Below are positions 35,762 to 44,606 of a DNA stretch of 62,497 nucleotides, in pieces (position 1 is the stretch's first letter; every line of letters begins with the position of its first letter). The position numbers and the translations under genes are program-made. The notes below the pieces were generated by a model that saw only the letters and a program-made list of their open reading frames with translations, was not told where the DNA came from and ran no database searches. The DNA comes from Planktomarina sp. GTDB taxonomy: Bacteria; Pseudomonadota; Alphaproteobacteria; Rhodobacterales; Rhodobacteraceae. Location of the stretch: assembly GCA_016780825.1 (NCBI GenBank), contig JADHLF010000008.1, positions 1-62,497 of the forward strand. Direction: 5' to 3'.

Positions 35762-36820
35762 ATGGCTCAAGTAGAATTAAAGGGTGTAAATAAGGCATTC
35801 GGCAAAACGGAAGTCATTCGCAATGTCGGGTTGGAAATTGAAAAAGGCGAGTTTGTGGTCTTTGTTGGCCCCTCGGGCTGTGGCAAGTCGACGTTATTGC
35901 GGCTGATCGCCGGGCTGGAGACGCTCACCAGCGGCGATATTTGCATTGCTGATAAGACGGTCACGGATCTGCCGCCTTCCAAACGCGGCATTGCCATGGT
36001 GTTTCAATCCTATGCGCTCTATCCGCATATGACGGTTTTTAATAACATGGCCTTCTCGCTTGATCTGCAAGGGGTGCCCAAAAAAGAGATCCGCGAGCGG
36101 GTTGAGGCGGCTGCGAAGATCTTGCAGATGGAGACCCTGCTGGACCGCCGCCCGGCGGCCCTCTCGGGTGGTCAGCGCCAGAGGGTGGCGATTGGCCGGG
36201 CAATTGTGCGCAATCCCGATGTGTTTTTGTTCGATGAGCCTTTGTCCAATCTCGATGCGGCGTTGCGGCATGACACAAGGGTGGAAATTGCCCGGCTCCA
36301 CGCGCAATTGGGGGCAACAACCATCTATGTCACCCATGATCAAGTCGAAGCCATGACCTTGGCCGATAAAATTGTCGTGCTCAAAGCCGGTGAGGTGATG
36401 CAGGTTGGCGCGCCGATGGAGCTTTTCAATAGGCCGGCCAATGAGTTTGTCGCTGGATTCTTGGGCTCGCCCACGATGAATTTCTTTCACGGCACATTAA
36501 CAGGGAAATCTGAAACGCCCGAACTGGGGCGTTTTTCGGGTGGCGGCATCGAAACGGGCGACGTGCGTTTGGTGTCCACCGAGAAATCCATTGGCGATGC
36601 GGTCAAACTGGGCATTCGTCCGCAGCATTTGGTTTTGGATGACAAAGGCCCATTGGAGGGCACTGTGTCCTTGGTTGAGCGTTTGGGTACCGATACAATC
36701 ATCGAGTTGACAGCCGCTGACTCCACGCTGTTCCGCTTTGCCACCGCAGAGGCCATAAATGTGAAGGCCGGCGATGTGGTGCGTTTTGGCTATGACCCTG
36801 AGAAAGTGCATATCTTTTGA
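35762..36820 (+). CDS. aglK: Alpha-glucoside ABC transporter, ATP-binding protein AglK
   Basis: The 352-residue ATPase energises AglEFG. It has Walker A GPSGCGKS (36-43), the signature LSGGQRQRV near residue 135, Walker B FLFDEPLSNLD and a C-terminal TOBE-type regulatory domain, the MalK/UgpC pattern. Such ATPases are sometimes shared among several CUT1 importers. It starts right after the aglA stop and its own TGA overlaps the TTG start of the GH1 gene. Confidence 0.95.
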   Translation: MAQVELKGVNKAFGKTEVIRNVGLEIEKGEFVVFVGPSGCGKSTLLRLIAGLETLTSGDICIADKTVTDLPPSKRGIAMVFQSYALYPHMTVFNNMAFSLDLQGVPKKEIRERVEAAAKILQMETLLDRRPAALSGGQRQRVAIGRAIVRNPDVFLFDEPLSNLDAALRHDTRVEIARLHAQLGATTIYVTHDQVEAMTLADKIVVLKAGEVMQVGAPMELFNRPANEFVAGFLGSPTMNFFHGTLTGKSETPELGRFSGGGIETGDVRLVSTEKSIGDAVKLGIRPQHLVLDDKGPLEGTVSLVERLGTDTIIELTAADSTLFRFATAEAINVKAGDVVRFGYDPEKVHIF

Positions 36821-38136
36821 TTACGCGCCGCGATTTTCCCAACGGCTTTCTATTTGGCACGGCCACATCGGCCTATCAGATTGAAGGGCATGGCTCGGGT
36901 GGGGCGGGGCTTACCCATTGGGACAGTTTTGCCGCCACTCCGGGAAATGTTGTGCGTGCGGAACATGGGCAATTGGCCTGTGACCACTATCACCGCTTCG
37001 AGCAAGACTTAGATCTTGTGGCAGCGGCTGGGTTTGACACCTACAGGTTTTCCACCAGCTGGGCCCGCGTGATGCCTGAGGGCAGGGGGCCGGTGAACCA
37101 AGAGGGCTTGGATTTCTACGATCGTCTCACCGACGCGATGTTGGAGCGCGGATTGAAGCCCGCAGCGACACTCTATCACTGGGAAATGCCCTCTGCTCTT
37201 GAAGATCAGGGCGGCTGGCGCAATCGCGATGTTGCCAGCTGGTTCGGCGATTTTACCGATGTCATCATGGGGCGGATTGGCGATCGGATGTTTTCAGTCG
37301 CCCCAATCAATGAGCCATGGTGCGTCGGATGGTTGTCTCATTTTGAAGGTGCACATGCGCCCGGGCTGCGCGATATTCGCGCGACGGCGCGTGCCATGCA
37401 CCATGTGCTTTGCGCCCATGGCACAGCGATTGACCGGATGCGCGCCCTAGGAATGACCAACCTCGGGGCCGTTTGCAATTTCGAATATGCCAATCCGGCG
37501 GATGACACCGCGGAATCGGCCGCAGCAGCCGGGCGCTATGACGCGATTTACAATCGCTTTTTCATGGGGGGCATCCTTCATAAAACCTATCCGGATTTGG
37601 TGTTGGACGGGCTTGAGCCGCATTTGCCAAAGGGGTGGGAGAGTGATTTTGATCTCATTGGCACCCCGGTGGATTGGTGCGGCATCAATTACTACACCCG
37701 CTCAAATATTGCGGCCAAAGATGGCCCCTGGCCAAATGTGCAGGCGGTGGAGGGGCCATTGGACAAGACCCAAATGGGCTGGGAAATCTATCCCGATGGG
37801 CTTTATGAGTTCATCATGCGCACAGATCGGGAGTATACCAAAGGCCTGCCGATCTATGTCACCGAAAATGGCATGGCCAATGACGATAAGAACATTGCGG
37901 GCCGCATCACAGACGATGCACGGATAGCCTATATTGAAGCGCATCTTCAAGCGGCCATGCGCGCGATCCAGGAGGGCGCGCCTTTGGTGGGCTATTATAT
38001 CTGGTCGCTCTTGGACAATTATGAATGGGCCCTTGGGTATGAAAAGCGTTTCGGCCTCGTGCATGTGGATTTCGACACCTTAGAACGTCGCCCCAAAAAG
38101 AGTTTTGAAACCCTCAAAGCCTGGATCGCGCGCTAA
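36817..38136 (+). CDS. Beta-glucosidase, glycoside hydrolase family 1
   Basis: The 439-residue protein is a GH1 beta-glucosidase: FPNGFLFGTATSAYQIEG at the start, the acid/base Glu166 in INEPW and the nucleophile Glu350 in VTENGMAND. The start is a TTG at 36817 that overlaps the aglK stop (TTGA); no ATG is available before the conserved N-terminus, so this unusual start is well supported. Linking a beta-glucosidase to the alpha-glucoside importer widens the range of glucosides the operon can use. No signal peptide is seen, so it should act in the cytoplasm. Confidence 0.92.
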   Translation: MITRRDFPNGFLFGTATSAYQIEGHGSGGAGLTHWDSFAATPGNVVRAEHGQLACDHYHRFEQDLDLVAAAGFDTYRFSTSWARVMPEGRGPVNQEGLDFYDRLTDAMLERGLKPAATLYHWEMPSALEDQGGWRNRDVASWFGDFTDVIMGRIGDRMFSVAPINEPWCVGWLSHFEGAHAPGLRDIRATARAMHHVLCAHGTAIDRMRALGMTNLGAVCNFEYANPADDTAESAAAAGRYDAIYNRFFMGGILHKTYPDLVLDGLEPHLPKGWESDFDLIGTPVDWCGINYYTRSNIAAKDGPWPNVQAVEGPLDKTQMGWEIYPDGLYEFIMRTDREYTKGLPIYVTENGMANDDKNIAGRITDDARIAYIEAHLQAAMRAIQEGAPLVGYYIWSLLDNYEWALGYEKRFGLVHVDFDTLERRPKKSFETLKAWIAR

Positions 38137-38188
38137 GCGCTGGGGCGCTCTGTTTGGTGGATCCCAAGGGTTTTGAATGAGCGATTGC

Positions 38189-38228
38189 TTTTGCAACCGG
38201 TTGCAAAAATTCCGAATCAGATTATAGT
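38189..38228 (+). promoter_or_regulatory. LacI-type operator (20-bp palindrome) overlapping a promoter
   Basis: TTTTGCAACCGGTTGCAAAA at 38189-38208 is a perfect 20-bp palindrome with the central CG of LacI-family operators. Its right half supplies a TTGCAA -35 (38201-38206), followed 16 nt later by a TATAGT -10 (38223-38228). A repressor bound here would block the promoter of the CUT2 transporter operon that starts at 38398. The matching site at 45728-45745 points to the LacI protein at 41514-42515. Confidence 0.75.
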
Positions 38229-38397
38229 CTTGATATGTTTTGAGCCTGCGCGTGGCATGTGGTCACTTTTTGGCCGCTCTGCGTGAGGCTTAAGGCCGTG
38301 TTATCAAAGGTTTCCGCCAGAATATCCTTGGCAAAGGGGAAGAGTTGGTGGGCAACCCGGAAAACTTAATCGTGCACCGGGCACATTTTGGGAGAGA

Positions 38398-39339
38398 ATG
38401 ATGAAAAAACTACTATTGGCGACCTGCCTGACAGCCCTGATGGGCACAACCGCTGCGGCGCAACAGATCGGCGCGACGTTTTCGCGGTTTGATGACAATT
38501 GGTTGACCGTTTTACGCAACGGTATGATCGAATATGCGGGCACAATCGACGGCTTGTCCTACCAGCAAGTGGATGCCACCGATGACTTGGCCAAGCAAAT
38601 TGACCAGGTGCGCAACTTTGTGGCCTCGGGTGTGGATGCCATCATTGTCAATATTGTGGACACCTCTGCCGGGGCCGCAGTCTCGGCTGCCGCGGGCGAC
38701 ACGCCGCTGGTCTATGTAAACCGTGAGCCTGACAACGTGAATGATTTGCCGGCGACACAGGCGTTTGTGGCCTCCAATGAGATTGAATCTGGCACATTAT
38801 CCGCATTTGAAATCTGCAAAAACCTGCGTGCCGATGGCAAGGCCGGTGGTGCGCGCGGCTATTTGATGAATGGTCAGCTGTCCAACCAAGCCGCTGTGCA
38901 GCGTTCGAAAGATGTGCATGACGTGATTGGCATGGATATGTGTAACTTCATGACCATCATTGATGAGCAAACTGCCAATTGGTCCCGCGACGAAGCGCAG
39001 GATTTGATGACAAATTGGATGTCTTCGGGCGAACCCTTTGACTTTGTTCTGGCCAATAATGATGAAATGGCGATTGGAGCTATTCAAGCCATGAAAGCGG
39101 CGGGCATGGATATGGCCGATGTGCAGGTGGGCGGCGTGGATGCGTCGCAAGACGCGCTTTTGTCAATGGCCGCTGGTGACTATGATGTCACAGTCTTCCA
39201 AGACTCCGTTGGCCAAGGCACAGGGTCTATTGATACCGCTCTGCGTTTGATCGCCGGCGAGAAAGTCGACAAGAAAGTTTACATCCCATTCGTTCTGGTG
39301 ACACCGGCCAATATGGGTGACTTCCTCGACAAAAACTAA
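38398..39339 (+). CDS. CUT2 sugar ABC transporter, substrate-binding protein (inositol/rhizopine-binding type)
   Basis: The 313-residue precursor has a signal peptide (MMKKLLLATCLTALMGTTAAA, cleaved near residue 21) and a ribose-binding-type (Peripla_BP_4) domain: FDDNWLTVLRNGMIEYA, VDATDDLAKQIDQVRNFVASGVDAI, VLANNDEMAIGAIQAM. Relatives bind ribose, inositol or rhizopine; the neighbouring MocA/MocC-like genes favour a cyclitol or related sugar, which is inference. A GGGAG ribosome-binding site precedes tandem ATG codons at 38398 and 38401. Three genes of this transporter follow in order. Confidence 0.87.
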   Translation: MMKKLLLATCLTALMGTTAAAQQIGATFSRFDDNWLTVLRNGMIEYAGTIDGLSYQQVDATDDLAKQIDQVRNFVASGVDAIIVNIVDTSAGAAVSAAAGDTPLVYVNREPDNVNDLPATQAFVASNEIESGTLSAFEICKNLRADGKAGGARGYLMNGQLSNQAAVQRSKDVHDVIGMDMCNFMTIIDEQTANWSRDEAQDLMTNWMSSGEPFDFVLANNDEMAIGAIQAMKAAGMDMADVQVGGVDASQDALLSMAAGDYDVTVFQDSVGQGTGSIDTALRLIAGEKVDKKVYIPFVLVTPANMGDFLDKN

Positions 39340-39367
39340 GGTTTTTTGAGCTGATAAAAACCGGGGG

Positions 39368-39390
39368 CGGCGCGATCAAAATTTGCGCCG
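39368..39390 (+). other. Intercistronic hairpin after the CUT2 binding-protein gene
   Basis: CGGCGC (39368-39373) and GCGCCG (39385-39390) can form a 6-bp GC stem around an 11-nt AT-rich loop, in the 89-bp gap between the binding-protein gene and the permease gene. There is no T-run. It may stabilise the upstream part of the message, like the stronger structure after aglE. Confidence 0.35.
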
Positions 39391-39428
39391 TCTTCGCCAT
39401 ATTTGACCGTTCAACATGGGGCTAATTT

Positions 39429-40502
39429 ATGTCAGACACCAGTCACGGCACCGGCGGACTACCATTCGACAAGACAAAGAGGTCTTGGCCAAGCGAATTG
39501 AACGTCCTGTTGGCATTGATCATTATCATCGTTATTTTTGAGATTTTGGGCCAGGTTCTGCCCTATATGAATAACCAAAGCTTTTTGTTCGACACCCAAG
39601 ATCGATTTGACTCTTTGTTCAACGAAGCGCGGCTCAAGATCATCATCTTACAGGTTGCGATTATTGGCATTATTGCCCTGGGTGTCTCGCAAGTGATTAT
39701 TACCGGCGGAATTGACCTCAGCTCTGGCCCGCTGGTGGCAGCCACGGCGATGATTGCGATGAGTTTTGGGCAGACGGAATTGGTCAACGGATTTGCCAAT
39801 CCTAAAGCTCTGTTCGGTCCCTGGGCTATGGATCTTCCGGTGCTTATACCGATTGTGATCGGTCTGACGTTCGGCGCTCTGATCGGCGCGATCAATGGCA
39901 CATTCGTGGCCTATTTTAGGATTCCACCCTTTATTGCGACCCTGGGCATGTTTTTGATCTGTCGCGGCATTGCCCTGTGGTGGTCCTCGGGCAATCCGAT
40001 TTCTTTCCCAACGGCGCAGTTTCAAGCGATCGGCAGTGGCATGATGCCCGTCTTTTGGTTTCTGTCTCTCGCGGTGATTTTTCACATCATCATGCGCTAT
40101 ACGGTTTATGGCAAACATACCTATGCAATTGGCTCAAACGAAGAAGCCGCGCGCATGTCAGGGATCAATGTCAAACGCCATAAGATCACGGTTTATATGA
40201 TTGCGGCTATGTTGGCGGCCTTTGCGGGGATCGTGTTGAGCGCCAAAGCCTCCACCGCCCAGGCAGGGATGGGCGAATTTTATGAACTTTTCGCGATTGC
40301 TATGGCGGTGATCGGTGGCATTAGCCTCTCGGGCGGGCGCGGATCGATTATTGGAACTGTACTTGGCGCCATGGTCTTGGGGGTTATTCGCTCGGGTTTT
40401 ACCTATATCAAATTGGATGGATCCTATCAGTTGATGGCCATGGGCGGCATCATCATCGCAGCGGTGATTTTGGATCAATTTCGCCAACGTAACAAAGCTT
40501 AG
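39429..40502 (+). CDS. CUT2 sugar ABC transporter, permease
   Basis: The 357-residue protein is a ribose-type (RbsC/FrcC) permease with about ten hydrophobic segments. Family segments are GVSQVIITGGIDLSSGPLVA, GTFVAYFRIPPFIATLGMFLICRGIAL, GSNEEAARMSGINVKRHK and AVIGGISLSGGRGSIIGTVLGA. It lacks the EAA motif, as usual for this class. It lies between the binding protein and the ATPase genes and is 15 nt before the latter. Confidence 0.92.
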   Translation: MSDTSHGTGGLPFDKTKRSWPSELNVLLALIIIIVIFEILGQVLPYMNNQSFLFDTQDRFDSLFNEARLKIIILQVAIIGIIALGVSQVIITGGIDLSSGPLVAATAMIAMSFGQTELVNGFANPKALFGPWAMDLPVLIPIVIGLTFGALIGAINGTFVAYFRIPPFIATLGMFLICRGIALWWSSGNPISFPTAQFQAIGSGMMPVFWFLSLAVIFHIIMRYTVYGKHTYAIGSNEEAARMSGINVKRHKITVYMIAAMLAAFAGIVLSAKASTAQAGMGEFYELFAIAMAVIGGISLSGGRGSIIGTVLGAMVLGVIRSGFTYIKLDGSYQLMAMGGIIIAAVILDQFRQRNKA

Positions 40503-40517
40503 TCAGGAGATCACACT

Positions 40518-41300
40518 ATGAGCGACGACATTGTTCTAAAGACGGTTGACCTGACCAAACACTACGGCGGGGTCCATGCTCTGGAAGGTGCGAATTTTGA
40601 ACTGCGCAAGGGCGAGCATGTCGCCATCATGGGGGACAATGGGGCTGGAAAATCCACCTTCGTCCGCCAGATCACCGGGGTTGAGCAGCGCACGCGTGGC
40701 AAAATTATTTTTGATGGCAAAGAGGTGTCTTTTGCTGGCCCGATTGAAGCGCGAGAATCTGGAATAGAAACGGTGTTTCAAACTCTGGCTCTGGCGGATC
40801 ATTTGGATGTGCCCGATAACCTCTTTTTGGGACGGGAAAAAACAAAATGGGATTGGCTCGGACCGTTCCGCTTTCTCGATTATAAAGCCATGCGGCAAGA
40901 CACCCTAGCGGCCTTGGAAAAAACTGGGGTGAAAATTCCAAATATTCACAACACCATTGAGAAAATGTCTGGGGGGCAAAGGCAATGTGTGGCGATTGCC
41001 CGCACAGCTTCATTTCATTCCAAATTGACGATCATGGACGAGCCAACCGCCGCCCTTGGGGTGCAGGAAACTCAGCAGGTGGAGAACATCATCCGTCAGT
41101 TGAAAGCGCAGGGGGAGCCTTTGATCCTTGTCAGCCATAATATGCGGCAGGTCTTCGATTTGGCCGATCGCATCGTGGTGTTTCGCCGGGGACGGATTTG
41201 CGCCAATCTGGATATAAAGAGTGGCGCCTACACCGGTGAGGATGTGGTATCGTATATAACCGGTGCGAAAACCGGCGCTGAATATGAGGGTGCCGCGTGA
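40518..41300 (+). CDS. CUT2 sugar ABC transporter, single-domain ATPase (FrcA type)
   Basis: The 260-residue protein carries one ABC domain: Walker A GDNGAGKST, signature MSGGQRQCVAIAR, Walker B LTIMDEPTAALG and the switch histidine in LVSHNMRQV. Most CUT2 ATPases (RbsA) have two fused domains; this short form, like FrcA of Sinorhizobium, must act as a homodimer. Its TGA overlaps the GTG start of the small membrane protein gene (GTGA). Confidence 0.93.
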   Translation: MSDDIVLKTVDLTKHYGGVHALEGANFELRKGEHVAIMGDNGAGKSTFVRQITGVEQRTRGKIIFDGKEVSFAGPIEARESGIETVFQTLALADHLDVPDNLFLGREKTKWDWLGPFRFLDYKAMRQDTLAALEKTGVKIPNIHNTIEKMSGGQRQCVAIARTASFHSKLTIMDEPTAALGVQETQQVENIIRQLKAQGEPLILVSHNMRQVFDLADRIVVFRRGRICANLDIKSGAYTGEDVVSYITGAKTGAEYEGAA

Positions 41301-41500
41301 AAAAACTTATAAATCTAGAAGATCGCTTCTTTGCGCCGCTGTGGATTCGCGCCACGATTGTTTTGCTGCTCGGCTTTTGGACATTGATTGAACTTTTCGC
41401 CGGTGCGCAGGGCTGGGCCGCCTTCTTTGCCGCCTTGGCGGTATTTTCAGCTTGGCGCTTTGCCGTAATTGATTATACGAGCGAGGATGGTGAAACATAA
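41297..41500 (+). CDS. Small membrane protein in a sugar-transport operon
   Basis: A 67-residue product starts at a GTG that overlaps the ATPase stop codon by 4 nt (GTGA). It has a short basic start (MKKLINLEDRFFAPLWIR) and two adjoining hydrophobic segments (about 19-36 and 40-57), then a polar tail ending EDGET. The tight overlap and normal codon use argue that it is real. I do not recognise a family. It may be an accessory subunit of the CUT2 transporter; 13 nt separate it from the LacI gene. Confidence 0.65.
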   Translation: MKKLINLEDRFFAPLWIRATIVLLLGFWTLIELFAGAQGWAAFFAALAVFSAWRFAVIDYTSEDGET

Positions 41501-41513
41501 AGGCAGTGGGTGA

Positions 41514-42515
41514 ATGGCCGTAACTTTAAAAGATGTCGCGGAACTGGCTGGCGTGTCCCGTTCGGCCGTGTCGCGCACCTTTACAGAAGGTGCCTCTGTC
41601 TCTGAGAAGGTTCGTTTAAAGGTTATGGAGGCCTCTCAGGCCCTGGGCTATAGCCCCAATGCTTTGGCGTCATCACTGACCACGGGCCGGACAAAACTCA
41701 TTGGCGTAATCTCCGATAATTTTCACAATCCGATTTTTCTAGAAGTCTTTGACTTGGTGACAAAGGGATTGCAGGACCGTGGCCTTCGCCCTTTGCTGGT
41801 GAATCTCTCTGATGAGGTGGATCCCGCCAATTCTGTGCGTATGCTCAAGCAATATTCGGTAGATGGTGTGATCGTGGCGTCCTCCACCTTGCCCGTGAGC
41901 TTTGCCGAGGCCTTTGACAGCGCCGGCGTGCCCGTGGTGCATTGTTTTGGCCGCCACTCTGAGACGCCGCGCGTCAACACGCTTGGCATCAACAATTTCG
42001 CCGCAGGGCAGCTGGCCGCCGAAACGCTTTTGGCGCGGGGCTATGAGAAAATTGCCTTCATGGGAGGACCAAAATCGGCGACATCGACCCAGGATCGCTG
42101 TGATGGATTTCTGGCAGCTTTGCAGGCGCATCGCACTGTGAGCCATTCCATTTCCTATGCCAGTGCTTATTCCTTTGAAGCTGGGCGCGCAGAAATGCTT
42201 CGCTTGATCGAGGCCGGCCCGGCCCAGGCCTATTTTTGCGGCGATGATGTCTTGTCTATTGGAGCGCTTTCGGCGGCGCAAAGTTTTGGACTTTCTGTGC
42301 CAGAGGACATCGGGTTTTTAGGGCTCAATGATATGAAAATGGCGCAATGGTCGAACATCAATCTCACGACAATCCATAATCCCATCGCTGAAGTTGTGGC
42401 AAAATCTGTGGATCTCGTGGTGCGTATATTGGCCGATCCCGACCAGCCGCCGGAAGCGGTGCTGTTCCTGGGCCATATTGTAGAGCGGGGCAGTTTGCGG
42501 CCGGTTCTCGGGTAA
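41514..42515 (+). CDS. LacI family transcriptional regulator of the CUT2/Gfo-Idh locus
   Basis: The 333-residue protein has the LacI head VTLKDVAELAGVSRSAVSRTFTEGASVSEKVRLKV and a periplasmic-binding-type sensor domain (LIGVISDNFHNPIFLEVFDLV, AYFCGDDVLSIGALSAAQSFG, NLTTIHNPIAEV). It ends the rightward transporter operon and is convergent with the leftward dehydrogenase operon. Both operons have the palindrome TTGCAACCGGTTGCAA near their promoters, so this is the likely repressor of both. The inducer is probably the transported sugar or a product of it. Confidence 0.9.
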   Translation: MAVTLKDVAELAGVSRSAVSRTFTEGASVSEKVRLKVMEASQALGYSPNALASSLTTGRTKLIGVISDNFHNPIFLEVFDLVTKGLQDRGLRPLLVNLSDEVDPANSVRMLKQYSVDGVIVASSTLPVSFAEAFDSAGVPVVHCFGRHSETPRVNTLGINNFAAGQLAAETLLARGYEKIAFMGGPKSATSTQDRCDGFLAALQAHRTVSHSISYASAYSFEAGRAEMLRLIEAGPAQAYFCGDDVLSIGALSAAQSFGLSVPEDIGFLGLNDMKMAQWSNINLTTIHNPIAEVVAKSVDLVVRILADPDQPPEAVLFLGHIVERGSLRPVLG

Positions 42516-42536
42516 GACGCGGCCGCAACCTTTTGC

Positions 42537-43691
42537 TTATCGAAACATCGGCGGACGGGCGTCACACCAGGCGCCGTTCTCCTGGCCAGATTGCGCAACC
42601 GCAAATACCGCCGCCATAGAGCGGAGGCCATCTTCTGCCCGTGGATAGAGATCTGCTGCCGGATCAATGCTGCGGTTCTCTTTACGGGCTCGAATAGCTT
42701 CGGCGAGATCTGCATAGATATTGGCAAAGGCCAGAGGCATGCCCTCGGCATGTCCAATGGTCACGCGACTGGTGCGATCTGCTTCGGGTGAGAGATTTGC
42801 CTCACCGCGTTCAATAACCTGCAATCTTTCGCCCAAAGGCATATAATATAGCTGATTGGGCTGCTCTTGTGACCAACGCAATCCGCCCTTTTCGCCAAAA
42901 ACTTGGATGCCCAGGCCATGCTGACGCCCAATTGCGATAGAGGAGGTCCAAAGACGTCCCACCGCGCCGCCATCCATGCGAAAATTAACCATAGCATCGT
43001 CTTCCAAGACGCGGATGTCGATACAAGAGACCGTATCGGCACTCAATTTGGTGACATCCTGACCGGTGACGAAAGAGGCCATATGCAGCGCATGGATGCC
43101 GCAATCGGCAAATTGCGCCGAAACGCCCGCCTGTGCCGGGTCGTAGCGCCAGCGCACCCGCGGATTTTCCGCATCAGCGGCATCTGCGTGGTGCCCATGG
43201 GCAAACTCAGCATTGACCAGTCGGATTTTTCCAAGATCGCCGCGGGCAATCATCGCTTTCATGTGCCGCACCAGTGAATAGCCTGAATAGCCATAATTCA
43301 CCGCGCAGATTTTTCCGGTCGCCTGCGCGATTTTGACAATTTCTTCGCCTTCTTCGACGGTCATCGTCATGGGTTTTTCGCAAAGGACGTGAAACCCGCC
43401 TTCGAGAAAGGCTTTGGTGATCTCAAAATGAGTCGCGTTGGGGGTGGCGACGGTGACAAGATCAATCGGATTGTCCTGGGCTTTCTCGCCGGCCAGCATG
43501 TCCTGCCAACTGCCATAGGCGCGCGCGCCCAACCCCAGGCGGCGGCCGTAGCCAATCCCTTCTTCTGGCCGATGATCCAAGGCGCCAGCAGTGAACTCAA
43601 ACAAGCCGTCGAGCCGCGCGCCCAAGCGATGTGCCGGCCCAATTTGGCTGCCTTCACCACCGCCAATCATGCCCCATTGTAATTTTGTCAT
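42537..43691 (-). CDS. Gfo/Idh/MocA family sugar or cyclitol dehydrogenase
   Basis: The 384-residue product has an N-terminal Rossmann fold (GMIGGGEGSQIGPAHRLGARL), the CEKPMTMT motif around residue 105 and the Gfo/Idh C-terminal domain (HGHHADAADAENPRVRWRYDPAQAG, FADCGIHALHMASFVTG). NAD(P)-dependent oxidation of a hydroxyl group on a sugar or inositol is the usual activity. It is the last gene of the leftward operon 44607-43703-42537, 11 nt after the isomerase gene, and convergent with the LacI gene. Confidence 0.88.
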   Translation of the reverse strand: MTKLQWGMIGGGEGSQIGPAHRLGARLDGLFEFTAGALDHRPEEGIGYGRRLGLGARAYGSWQDMLAGEKAQDNPIDLVTVATPNATHFEITKAFLEGGFHVLCEKPMTMTVEEGEEIVKIAQATGKICAVNYGYSGYSLVRHMKAMIARGDLGKIRLVNAEFAHGHHADAADAENPRVRWRYDPAQAGVSAQFADCGIHALHMASFVTGQDVTKLSADTVSCIDIRVLEDDAMVNFRMDGGAVGRLWTSSIAIGRQHGLGIQVFGEKGGLRWSQEQPNQLYYMPLGERLQVIERGEANLSPEADRTSRVTIGHAEGMPLAFANIYADLAEAIRARKENRSIDPAADLYPRAEDGLRSMAAVFAVAQSGQENGAWCDARPPMFR

Positions 43692-43702
43692 AACAGCTGC
43701 CC

Positions 43703-44590
43703 TTAAAAACCGATGGATTGCAAATACGCGCGATTGAGCCGCGCATCGTCAATGGGAGAGGTATCTCCGGCGGGATCGCAATCTTGCTCAACCGTGCACC
43801 ACCCATCAAAAGCCGCCTCGAGCAAGAGCTGACGGACCGCTGGAAAATCCACATCTCCATCCCCAAGGTTGCAGAAAATTCCCTGACCGCAGGCGTCGTA
43901 AAACCCTGTGCGATTGGCAATCACATCTGATTTAACTATGGGGTCAATGTCTTTGAAATGCATATAATTGATGCGTGACATATGTTTTTTCATAAAGGCC
44001 ACCGGATCAAATCCCGCATAGGAATGATGGCCAGTGTCAAAGCATATGCCGAGGATTTTTTCATCGACCTCATCAAGCAGCCGTTCAAGCTCAGGTTCGA
44101 AATCCATGAAACCTGCCGCATGGGCGTGAATGCCGACCGAGAGGCCGTATTCTTCTGTGCCCATTTTCGCGATTTGCGCGATCCGGTCACGAAAGGCGGT
44201 CCATTCCGCCTTATCCATCTGTTCGGCCTCTTCGGCGCGGCCGGCGGTTGGGGCACGGCGTGGTGAGATGCTGTCGATGATCACCAACCGCGTCGCGCCA
44301 TGGGCGGCAAGGGCTTTGCAGGTGCGGATCGAACCATCCATGACATCCTCCCAAGCCTCGGGATCGTGAAACGCACGGAAAATCACGCCGCCGATCAACT
44401 CCTGGTTATATTCCGCGAGAGCCTCGGCCAAAACCGCAGGATCTTCAGGCATATAGCCCACGGGGCCAAGTTCAATGCCTGTATAGCCGGCTTCGGCGTT
44501 CTCTTTGAGCACGCGGCGCCAATCGGGATTGCGTGGGTCATCGGCGAATTCCACACCCCAAGAACAGGGCGCATTACCTATTTTGATCAT
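43703..44590 (-). CDS. Sugar phosphate isomerase/epimerase family, IolE/MocC-like
   Basis: The 295-residue TIM-barrel protein resembles inosose dehydratase IolE and rhizopine catabolism protein MocC: IGNAPCSWGVEF at the start, AGYTGIELGPVGYMPED, and metal-binding residues in GIHAHAAGFMDFE, CFDTGHHSYAG, NYMHFKDI and CTVEQDCDP. IolE-type enzymes remove water from keto-inositols. The ATG at 44590 has a GAGG sequence 8 nt upstream. It lies between two Gfo/Idh dehydrogenase genes, an arrangement consistent with oxidation to a keto form followed by dehydration or isomerisation. Confidence 0.86.
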   Translation of the reverse strand: MIKIGNAPCSWGVEFADDPRNPDWRRVLKENAEAGYTGIELGPVGYMPEDPAVLAEALAEYNQELIGGVIFRAFHDPEAWEDVMDGSIRTCKALAAHGATRLVIIDSISPRRAPTAGRAEEAEQMDKAEWTAFRDRIAQIAKMGTEEYGLSVGIHAHAAGFMDFEPELERLLDEVDEKILGICFDTGHHSYAGFDPVAFMKKHMSRINYMHFKDIDPIVKSDVIANRTGFYDACGQGIFCNLGDGDVDFPAVRQLLLEAAFDGWCTVEQDCDPAGDTSPIDDARLNRAYLQSIGF

Positions 44591-44606
44591 TAGATTGCCT
44601 CTTAAC

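Noticed and set aside
38129..38145. Terminator after the GH1 gene (AGCGC/GCGCT)
   Set aside because: The stem is only 5 bp and no T-run follows.
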